Shown here piece after piece: positions 55,817 through 64,000 of a stretch of DNA of 64,000 bases. Under the pieces are notes generated by a model. That model did no database searches and was not told the DNA's origin. It worked only from the letters and a program-made list of their open reading frames with translations. Position 1 is the stretch's first letter; each line of letters opens with the position of its first letter. Origin of the DNA: Ectobius pallidus (lineage: Eukaryota > Arthropoda > Insecta > Blattodea > Ectobiidae). Location: assembly GCA_964059195.1 (NCBI GenBank), contig CAXKWD010000002.1, positions 163,190,559-163,254,558 of the forward strand, written 5' to 3'. The translations under genes and the position numbers were made by a program.

Positions 55817-57014
55817 CAGTGGCAGTTCGTGGCCGGAAAATTAGGTGAAGAGAAAAAATGTCACATGCTTATGATAATAACGGAATTCACCTATGCCTTG
55901 TATACCCAAACAATCCTCCGGTAGCCCTTGAAGGCTGCAAACTTGTCGGTGATATCATCATAGAATGGCTGCTTTTCTTCTAGCTGCAGTAGAAGTTCTT
56001 TCTGGATTGAAATATTCGCCAAACAAGATACTTATCAGATTAGTATCGGGCAACATTTTTTATTCTTCATTTAAACAATGAGGGTAAGAATGCAGTTATT
56101 ATTTATAAAATCTGATACATTTTATTCATGGAATACTCTTAATAAATCCCACTCAAGATTATGAGTTTCATGAGATAAATTCGATCCTGCTTCTCCGCCG
56201 CGAATCTATCTATGTTTATCGTAATTATTATTCTCCTAATCAGATTATTCAGAATATTCCATTCATGCGATGCGGACTTGGTATTGACTAATAATCTTTA
56301 GCAATCGATCAATGACTCTTGTTTATCTTATAAGTTAATATGCTTGCGAGGGTCGGAAAGATGCAATTTTATCTGATAAACTTCAGCTCGTTACTGGATA
56401 CTTCAAGGCATTAATATGCAGTGATTAATATGTTCCATGTCGTATGATTACCTATGAAAAAATGTGCATTGTAGGAATGAAACGTCATGATCCACGTTCT
56501 CTTCGGAGTATAAACTGGCAAATGAATTGGGATTAGAAGAACAATTACAGTGTAATTATATTTGTAGTGTTCAACGTATTAACATCAAGGCTGTGATGGA
56601 TAATATATGTGCTTTTGAACCCTGTATTCAAGTGCAAACGTGCCCACCTGTTTCTCCGAGCTCACAGTGTGAGGTACTGGCAAAGAAAATGCCTGAACAA
56701 GAGGGACGGCTTCGTGGGTAGTCTGTTCGCGTCGGTATGGGGACGTGGGATAAGCGAGAAAACTGCTGCTTGCATCCTCAATTTTAGTTGAACAGACTAC
56801 CCATGCAACGGAGGGCGTGGTTTCCAGTTCACCTTCACCACGGCCGACTTGAAGCACGCTGCGCTCTCAGAATCTCAGTGTCTCCTAGCTTTGACACCAG
56901 GTGGTGGTGTGGCGGGCAATTCAAAAATACAGATACATTTATAGTAAAAACCAACATTCGTGATATGGAAAATAAACTTTAAAAATACGTATTGTAAAGG
57001 AAAAATACTGGTGA
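55817..57014. mobile_element. hAT element, truncated, inverse copy of 23,855-25,748
   Basis: This stretch is the reverse complement of the outer parts of the hAT at 23,855-25,748, with moderate divergence and internal deletions. It starts cagtggcagttcgtggcc (the right terminus of the first copy). It ends at aaaaatactggtga, where the other terminus should begin, so one inverted repeat is lost. It shares the gggtagtctg internal palindrome. There is no transposase. Confidence 0.85.
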
Positions 57015-57600
57015 TGATTGAACTCATAAAATGTGAACTACGTTGTTAAACTGACTGTCCTTTATGGTTCTTAGTGTCGTTATGCAGTCACCGCCGTTTT
57101 GATCAAGCTTTTGTTGAAAGCAATGAGAGAATAAACGAAATGATTGATGACCGTAACTCCTCATCATTCTCACAATAGAAGATACAGTAAGTAGTTCAGA
57201 TTAACTACACTAAAATATGTAATGTCGGCATTTTCATAAGTGCATGATGAAAACCCCTGCATTGTTAAAATTAAAAGATCTTATGGGTCGATTTTTCAGT
57301 AAAACTACAAAAGCCTAAGCAGGTAAAAAATAGCATTTTACTACGAGTTATAATATGCAATGCCAGTATAGAATGTAGACCTACATAATACGTTATTCTT
57401 ACTACGGACATAATAACTATACTCCTTCCATACGGTACTGAATCTTCGTGTTTTTAGTGTAATCTTGTAGTGACTTCACAAATTTCTTCTACATCTCCCA
57501 GACAACTAAATTCACTCCTCGGTACGGTGTTAAAATGATTTTAGGTATATAATAGAAAATTAATAAGTTAAATTAATAAAGACAACCTATATGTACAACA
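57015..57600. other. No recognised gene
   Basis: AT-rich DNA between the truncated hAT and the SINE, with no supported feature. Confidence 0.5.
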
Positions 57601-57900
57601 GACCGCCGGCGTAGTCTTGTGGTTAGCGTCGCTGACTACAGATCCGTCGGCCCGGGTTCGATCCCGGTACCTTCTCGGAGTTTTCTGAGGTAGAGAGGTC
57701 TGGTAGGAGTGCACTCAGCCTCGTGATTCAAATTGAGGAGCTACTTGATAGATAAGTAGCGGCTCCGGTCATGGAAACCCCATTAACGACCGTGGGTGTC
57801 GGCATGCTGACCACATGCCCCAATCCTGCCATCTGCTTGTGGTAGATGACGCAGCGGTCGGGTGGTAGGCTTGTCCCTTCAGGGATGTAGCGCCACGGAG
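57601..57900 (+). repeat. tRNA-derived SINE (family A), second copy
   Basis: The copy starts gaccgccggcgtagtcttgt and carries the A-box-like ggttagcgtcgctgac and a near-consensus B box gggttcgatccc (about 57,654). It is almost collinear with the copy at 23,574 and ends cgccacggag, without the (tttag)n tail. The Pol III boxes here are closer to consensus than in the first copy. Confidence 0.88.
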
Positions 57901-58439
57901 GATGTGTAAAACAGTGGGACTAGTACCTTGATTCCAAAAATTACCCACAAAGGATCAACAAATCTTCAACACCTAACATAAACAAAAAATGGACGTAACT
58001 AGGAAACACGGTGGGCGGACAGCCAGGAGACTTTATGTCACCAGTGAGCGATCGGAGGATAGATACTCGAATTCCAACACCAGGGAAAAATTCAATAAAG
58101 ACCATTAAATATGAAAGATTAGCTTCATCTATCACCATGAAAAATATCAATCATAAACAGCTTGACTAGAAATGGGAGAGCGAAAGTCTGGTACTATAAT
58201 GGCCTACAAATACCTACATATAATTAGACCTTCAGGTAAACAGTATCATGTTGGACACTTTCTGATATGAAGAATTCTCTAGAAAGACTCTAAACTCAGA
58301 AAAGTTAATTAAATTTAAAGATGCAGTCTACTTAAGTAGTTCAATAATTGAACAATGTAAGTAAGTAATCCACCGAAATCTAGCTAAGAAATAACTAAAT
58401 AAATTTTGAAAATAAACAAGATAAGTTAAACTAACTCCT
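57901..58439. other. No recognised gene
   Basis: The 69-residue minus-strand frame at 57,941-58,150 has no recognisable motif. The remainder is AT-rich. Confidence 0.45.
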
Positions 58440-60505
58440 AAACAAATAACCGCGAATAAATGTAAGAAAACCATGGTAAAAATCGAAAATGTCAAATAGC
58501 AGAAATGTGAGGTAATTTAATTATAACTATCAACTTTTTAATGCAATTTAGATTAATGTTAAACAATGCACTAACTTAGCTTTGAAGAGGCCACAATTTA
58601 TTAATATCAGCCATGCATATAAATTTTATTAAATAACCAGGCAAGGCAAAGAAGATCAGAAAGCTAACTTTGACTATAAGCTTTCAAATGCAATTTAAAT
58701 AAATATTAAACTGAGCACTAACTGAATTTTGAAGAAGCCACAATTTACTAACAGCAGCGATGTATGTTAATTTTACTAAATAACCAAGAAAGGCAAAAAT
58801 ATAAGAAAAGAGCAGAAAGCTAATTATGACTATAAGTAGAGATTGGAATTTTTCGGTGTTTTCAAACCGAAGAAAGCGGTACTTTGAAATGTGAAATTCG
58901 GAGGTTTCAATTGAACTTTTCGGTACTTTCAAAGCTATAGCAAATTCACGGGAAAGCATACCTTTTATGTGCTCAGTGGAATAAAATCCATCTTTCTGAT
59001 ATTGGAAAGTCGAATCCTTCACACTTAGTTTGTTATTTGGCATTTTAAGACCATATTAAATTTACTATTCGACAATTTTCACAGCAACAATCACGACAAT
59101 CACGTGAGGTCTTATCATAAAACGGAACCAAAATGACGCCAAACTCCAAAGAGAACTAAATACGTCATACTAATACTAATCGAATCCTAATAAACGATAC
59201 AGATCCAAAGAGCTTGTAAAAATACAATACAAAGTTATTTTTCATACTGAAGGTCGATTGTGACGTCTTGCGGTAAAAGTCCAAAGAGGTTGTACACAAT
59301 ATGAAGTTACCATATCTATCCGCCCCTGAATTTAAGCCGCACCTGCCTAATTTTCATACTATTAAAGTAACACATTTCTTATCAGAAATTGGCCTGAAAT
59401 AAGGAAAACAAAGTATCAGCTGACTTAATTATGACTTATGATGTTCTAATTTTATTTAATATAATTAAATAATTAAATAAAACTGATGAAAAAGAAAACA
59501 GAAATCAGTACTTCTTATGACTTTCAGTGTTGAATTTCGCACGATTTTTCTATTTTTCATAACTGCACTTTCAGTTACCATCAGTTCCAAATTGCCTTTA
59601 TTCACATTCCCATACGTTACGGAATTTTTTTTACTTCTGAGCAGCTCATAATACATGCATATTCTGTAATACCGCTATCAAAAATGACAAAATACGCAAA
59701 ACATCACTCGCTTACGCATTTTTACGCATCTTTCACGATGCTTAGAGTAAAATCGATAAATTTTCGATGATAAATCGATTAATATATCGATAGGACTAGA
59801 GATTCGAGATAATCGATAGGGTGGTGCTTGGTGGGGAACCAGCTACGATGGATCAACCGGCTATATTGTGCTCATTTTTACCATTATTGCCTAAACAGAC
59901 TGTTACGCGATTTTAAACCGCAGGCTTATTTTGCTGGGCTTGTTCTAGGAAAAAAAGTGCGGGTAATATTCAGATAAATACGGTACTTTAGCGTTCAGTA
60001 AATGTTCAGTAATTTTCGTTTTCGGCCTATTTCTCGCAAAAAAGTAAAAATTCTTGCCAAAATCTCATTTTAAAGTAAAAATTCGCTCCGTAATAGCATT
60101 TCCATGCAAAATTCGCACTGTCGTGCGAAATTCGCATCAATTTGCCAGTACAAAAAACATTTTTCAGGGTACTTTTGTGTGTGTTGAAGCTAGTTATCAT
60201 TCCTAATAAAGTTCTTAATAAAAATCGTTAAATTCGCGATCGCGAAAATTTCCTATCTCTAACTATAAGGTTTGACATCCAATTTAAATTAATATATAAC
60301 TGTGCACCAACTTTATTCTGAAGAAGCCATAAATTAGTAACAGGAATCATGCATATAAATTTTATTAAATAACCAAGCAAGGCAAGAATATCAGAAAAGA
60401 GCAGAAGGATAACTATGGCTATAAGCTTTGAAATGCAATTTAAATTAATATTAAACTGTGCACCAATTTAACTTCGAAGAAGCCACAATTTATTAACAGA
60501 TGCTA
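58440..60505. repeat. 155-bp tandem array interrupted by a hAT element
   Basis: Units lie at about 58,533-58,681, 58,682-58,836, 60,270-60,425 and 60,426-60,505 (partial), with a more degenerate partial unit before. Each reads gcaatttaaattaatat, gaagaagccacaatttatta, taaataaccaag and actataag in order, with about 80-90% similarity by eye. The hAT at 58,837-60,261 sits exactly between the second and third units. Confidence 0.85.
58837..60261. mobile_element. hAT element inserted in the tandem array
   Basis: The ends are inverted repeats (tagagattggaatttttcg and the complement of cgaaaatttcctatctcta). The exact 8-bp duplication actataag is at 58829-58836 and 60262-60269. The 1,425-bp interior carries a minus-strand frame (59,043 down to the left end, MPNNKLSVKDSTFQYQKDGF) that looks like the N-terminus of an element protein but is too short to assign. 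The rest is non-coding. Confidence 0.88.
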
Positions 60506-61232
60506 AATCATAACGGTTTATCGGAAACTTCAGAATAAATTAAACCTGCGAGGCTGCAGCAAGATAGGCAGTAAGAATGTGAAATCACAATAACTGGGAC
60601 AAGCAGGGTACAACTGAAATACTATGACACTCAGATGCCTCGGAGTTAAGAATGGTATGCACAATTAATATTTTATGCTGCTCTAGAAAAATAACTACAA
60701 AATCCAACACGTAAATAGAAAAGATATCACTAACATCAGTACTTAATTTATAAGAAATTCAGAGAAAAAGATAAATCCGGACAAGGGTCACACTTTACAA
60801 AACCCAGTAAAATGTCATAATTTAGCGTAATTAGTTCAGAAGGGCAAAACTGAAAGCCATAAATATGATATTTACTTGATCACATGAAAGGGATTATGCA
60901 AGAAATTATAAGTATTAATTATGAATTACAGGACTCGTTATGCGAATAACAATGTAAATCTTGATCTTAGAAATATTAATCATGACATCATTAACGTCTG
61001 GAACAGGCATAAAATATGGCTATATCAATACAAGGACAAGGCATAGGCGGTACATAAGCCGCTATAGCGTGGAACTCAAGGAAAACGTCAGCGGGCTTCG
61101 TAGATATCATACTACCGATGGAAACTGACAAGTGACTCCGGCCTCTAAAATGTAGAGGCAAAAGAAGTTGGGATGTACGGTCCCATAAGTCAGGTGATTA
61201 CTCACAGAGCTTGGAGCTCCATATGCCCCACG
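60506..61232. other. No recognised gene; 5' flank of the hAT element
   Basis: AT-rich with no supported ORF. The last 8 bases, gccccacg (61225-61232), should be the target duplication of the hAT that follows, but its other end is outside the window. Confidence 0.5.
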
Positions 61233-61639
61233 CAGTGGCGCCGACTCCATGGGGCCTGAGGGGGCCCGAGCCCCCTCAAAAATTCGTTAATTTAAGAAAA
61301 TTATTAGTTATATTATGCTTTGTAAAATCACAAAATTATGTTGGTATTTTTTATTTTCCTTGTTTGACAATAGTTACCTTTTAAAATACATTCAGTAATG
61401 AGTTAAAACAAATAATTATTACGGTAATAAGCAGGTTAACTGAAAACGAGTGGTGTGAATCATGATAGTCTTACGGTGCTGCGGGCACACTTAGAATTTG
61501 TCCCGGTGCGCGAACCTTCGTGTAAGGTCTGGCGGGCCAGCGCTGCGGCCGCGGCGACATCAAAAGGACTGGAGCAGAAGTGCCTGGAACCCTCCACCTC
61601 GCGTCGCCTTGACGCTTCGAGACATTACGACGCCGTGGC

Positions 61640-61676
61640 TATATATAGCCCACCCTGCTGGAGCAGTCATTCAGTG
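61640..61676 (+). promoter_or_regulatory. TATA box and initiator of the hAT transposase
   Basis: A TATA box (tatatata, 61640-61647) lies about 30 bases before overlapping initiator-like sequences tcattc and tcagtg (A+1 at 61,669 or 61,673). The spacing is right for a Pol II core promoter, and the first ATG is downstream at 61,808. Confidence 0.5.
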
Positions 61677-61784
61677 TGGATAGTTTCGTTCAGTGCATGC
61701 TGCAGACGTGTTTAGCGTTCCGACTTTAGTGTTTAGTGGACTCTTTTATATGACTATATTTTATTCGTTTACTTTAGTCTCTTA

Positions 61785-63995
61785 GTGTATTGTGAATTAA
61801 GTTTGCAATGGATAAATTTGTTACCAAAATTTGTTTTGTTGCGCTTGGAATTTGATGATACTGCAAGTCAACCTCCGACAATAATTGTGTCGTCAATTGC
61901 TTCGTCGTCTTCAGGCGAGAACTGTTCACAGCCAAAACCTGGACAATCCGGTAAGGGAAGATCATTTCAGAAGTCTTGGTTGATCAAATATACATGGCTA
62001 GAATATGAAGCATCTACCGAAAAAGTTTTTTGCAAAACCTGCAAAGAGGCAGATGCTAAAAATCTATTACAATTTTCTTCAAAAAAAGAAGATGCATTTA
62101 TTTCCGTAGGGTTTTCTAACTGGAAAAAGGCTTTGGAAAAATTCCGTCTTCATGAAAATACGTTTACGCATAAGGAAGGTGTTCTGAAACTAAATGCCAT
62201 CACTAACCGAAGTGTGGCCTCCCAATTGAATGAACAGTTAGATAGTGATATGAAGAAAGGCCGTTTAGCTCTTGAGACAAATTTTACTACCGTGCAATTT
62301 CTATGCCGACAAGGCCTAGCAATTAGAGGGCACGAAGATGTAAACTCAAATTTTTTTCAATTGTTGGAACTCCGAAAGAATGACGTACCTGAGTTAAAAG
62401 ATTGGTTAGGGCGTTCGGGGTATAAGTGGACGTCCCACGATATTCAAAACGAGATCATTGATCTACTAGGAAAGTCTGTGTTGAGAAAAGTATTGGCTTC
62501 AATCAAGAAGACTGAACATTTTTCTATTATGGTTGACGAAACAAGTGATTCTTCGATTCACGAACAAGTGTCATTTTGTATTCGTACTGTCAATGATTCC
62601 TTAATTATCAACGAAGACTTTATTGGCTTATACGAGACCCCCAACACTGAATCACAAACTCTGTTTAGTATTTTAAAAGACGTATTTGCTCGTCTTGATT
62701 TGTCAATGGATAACTTAAGAGGACAGTGCTATGATGGTGCCTCGAATATGAGAGGTAAGTTCAAAGGACTAAAAAAGTTAGTTTTGGATATACAACCAAA
62801 AGCACGTTATGTGCACTGCACTGCTCACAGTTTAAACTTGGCAGTTGTAGACAGTCTCCGCCATCTTACGTCTATGAGGGATATTATGGCCTTAGCCAAG
62901 GACTTAATAAACACCGCAAGGGAATCCAACAAAAGGATGGGACTTTTCAGAAGCATACGCTGTGAGAGCACCAACGACCAAGCTGGTCTACGACCCCTTT
63001 GCCCGACTCGATGGACTATGCGAGCTTCTAGTATCTTGAGAATATTGAAAAACTTTGAAGAACTTCTAGAGTTTTTTGAAACATTTTCTGCAGAGGGCAA
63101 AACAGAGGCAGGTTACAAATGTGCAGGCTACCTTGAGTCAATGTTACAATTCAAAACTTATTTCTTTTTACGTCTTTATTGCCATGCAATGAACCCAGTA
63201 GAGGATGTCAATGAAAAAATTCAATGCCCTCATCTAAGTGTTGCTGATCTGGAAAAAATATATGAGGGCTTGATTTGTATATTGAATGGAAGGCGTGATA
63301 GTTTTGAACACTTTTGGGAATTGTGTTTAAAAGAAAAACCTTCACAAGTTGATGATCCTTCGCTTCCTCGGAATCGACGTATACCAAAGAAGTATGGAAA
63401 CAACGAAGCCAGCTCACCGCACACTTTCAAAACCCCAAAGGAATACTACAAAGCTATTTACATTGAAGTTTGTGAAACGGTGCAATCTTGCATTACTGAG
63501 CGGTTTGCATCAACTGGACTCACACAGGTCATTGCAGTTGAACAAGAGTGCTTGCTTTTAGTAAACAGAGGTGAAACAAATTTTGAAAAATCAACTGAGT
63601 TTTTCAAAAATGACCTAGACATTGAGAGACTGCGCTTACACTTGAATATGTTATCCGATATCGCTAATAAAAAACAACTGGTCTTAAAAAACATGCGTGA
63701 TGTGAGAAAGTACATTACACAAGAGCCTGCAGTTGGAGAAATGTTATGTGAAGTAGTGAAGTGCATTAAGCTTCTCCAAGTAGTTCCAATCACGACAGCA
63801 ACAGCAGAACGGTCATTTAGCGCCCTTAGACGTCTGAAGTCATATCTCCGATCAACAATGGGACAGAAGCGATTGAACAACTTGGCTGTTCTTCAAGCCC
63901 ACCGAGATGTTTTGGATGAATTGGATATCCGACCAGTCATCAACGACTTCATATTCAGTAATCCAGTCAGATGGTCGACATTTGCACCTTTCTAA
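61785..63995 (+). CDS. hAT transposase (ZMYM1-like), start region damaged
   Basis: The open frame of about 736 residues encodes a hAT transposase of the type often labelled zinc finger MYM-type 1-like. It has a TTF-like zinc finger region (WLIKYTWLEYEASTEKVFCKTC-like, near residues 65-85) and the RNase H-like core with D251 (IMVDETSDSS), D317 (GQCYDGASNMRG) and E675 (TATAERSFSALRRLKSYL). A CxxH box (YVHCTAHSLNLAV), CPTRW and the C-terminal dimerisation domain are present, and there is a normal stop. No in-frame ATG precedes residue 155. A likely start, ATG 61,808 (MDKFVTK), is one frame off and meets a stop at about 61,853. A one-base indel or a small unseen intron near 61,810-61,850 would explain this. 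Confidence 0.9.
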   Translation: MYCELSLQWINLLPKFVLLRLEFDDTASQPPTIIVSSIASSSSGENCSQPKPGQSGKGRSFQKSWLIKYTWLEYEASTEKVFCKTCKEADAKNLLQFSSKKEDAFISVGFSNWKKALEKFRLHENTFTHKEGVLKLNAITNRSVASQLNEQLDSDMKKGRLALETNFTTVQFLCRQGLAIRGHEDVNSNFFQLLELRKNDVPELKDWLGRSGYKWTSHDIQNEIIDLLGKSVLRKVLASIKKTEHFSIMVDETSDSSIHEQVSFCIRTVNDSLIINEDFIGLYETPNTESQTLFSILKDVFARLDLSMDNLRGQCYDGASNMRGKFKGLKKLVLDIQPKARYVHCTAHSLNLAVVDSLRHLTSMRDIMALAKDLINTARESNKRMGLFRSIRCESTNDQAGLRPLCPTRWTMRASSILRILKNFEELLEFFETFSAEGKTEAGYKCAGYLESMLQFKTYFFLRLYCHAMNPVEDVNEKIQCPHLSVADLEKIYEGLICILNGRRDSFEHFWELCLKEKPSQVDDPSLPRNRRIPKKYGNNEASSPHTFKTPKEYYKAIYIEVCETVQSCITERFASTGLTQVIAVEQECLLLVNRGETNFEKSTEFFKNDLDIERLRLHLNMLSDIANKKQLVLKNMRDVRKYITQEPAVGEMLCEVVKCIKLLQVVPITTATAERSFSALRRLKSYLRSTMGQKRLNNLAVLQAHRDVLDELDIRPVINDFIFSNPVRWSTFAPF

Positions 63996-64000
63996 AGACA

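Larger units (their letters stand above)
61233..64000 (+). mobile_element. Autonomous-type hAT transposon, 5' part
   Basis: The element starts cagtggcgccgactccatgg, a hAT terminal repeat rich in G and C, followed by the palindromic gagggggcccgagccccctc. A transposase ORF follows and ends 5 bases before the window does. The 3' terminal repeat and duplication are not in view. The GC-rich 5' region (61,490-61,640) contrasts with the AT-rich surroundings and probably contains the promoter. Confidence 0.85.

Noticed and set aside
57610..57665. Possible tRNA gene with gggttcgatccc
   Set aside because: It is the head of SINE family A, repeated at 23.6 kb with the same downstream body.
61455..61715. 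Two overlapping ORFs in the GC-rich hAT 5' region
   Set aside because: They are open only because of composition, overlap the likely promoter, and show no motif.

Overview
This window reads as eukaryotic repeat-rich intergenic DNA, most likely from an insect. The base composition is strongly A+T-rich, one gene has a GT-AG intron, tRNA-derived SINEs are present, and nearly every recognisable coding sequence belongs to a transposable element. The mix (copia with an initiator-tRNA half-molecule primer site, Penelope-like elements, an R2-type LINE, hAT, mariner and Harbinger MITEs, a P-element-type THAP transposase) would suit a large-genome insect such as a cockroach, termite or stick insect; that placement is inference. 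I found no convincing host exon, rRNA, functional tRNA or CRISPR array.

Layout. 1-5,000: SINE fragments, a 273-bp inverted-repeat element, the 3' end of a non-LTR element, and a fold-back mariner-type MITE. 5,039-9,191: a young copia element on the minus strand with identical 247-bp LTRs, a 5-bp target duplication, primer site and purine tract, but most of RNase H deleted. 9,940-13,243: a spliced 904-residue THAP/P-element transposase gene with no internal stop; just after its stop codon lies an inverted-repeat element that has itself received an arm of the fold-back MITE. 14,733-15,349: the GIY-YIG end of a Penelope-like element between inverted repeats. 15,961-19,950: MITEs and a long near-perfect hairpin. 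20,996-23,224: a long intact R2-like reverse transcriptase/endonuclease ORF lacking its N-terminus.

23,574-25,823: a SINE with a 13-bp target duplication, split by a hAT element with its own 8-bp duplication. 26,390-30,052: two more hAT MITEs and a second SINE family. 30,057-37,430: decayed LINEs in both orientations and a Penelope element interrupted by a Helitron-like insertion. 38,164-40,815: two TIR elements, one a Harbinger derivative with a Myb/SANT-like fragment. 40,819-44,750: AT-rich, no gene seen.

44,855-52,719: a decayed gypsy element (minus strand) split by a nearly complete LINE (45,257-50,105, plus strand, 12-bp target duplication). Its ORF1 carries a 2A-like motif and its ORF2 lies in the same frame after a single UAG with no AUG. 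The gypsy leader holds a degenerate tandem array. 55,817-60,505: a second copy of the 23.9-kb hAT in inverse orientation, another SINE, and a 155-bp tandem array cut by a 1,425-bp hAT. 61,233 to the window end: the 5' part of a hAT transposon with an almost intact transposase and a plausible core promoter.

The genes do not form a pathway. They are independent mobile elements whose nesting gives a relative time order: the copia insertion is the most recent clearly datable event, and the gypsy, CR1/jockey-like and Penelope remnants are the oldest. I do not see a clearly new biological system; the best leads are the UAG-separated LINE with its variant 2A, the intact spliced P-type transposase, and the RNase H-deleted copia with identical LTRs.
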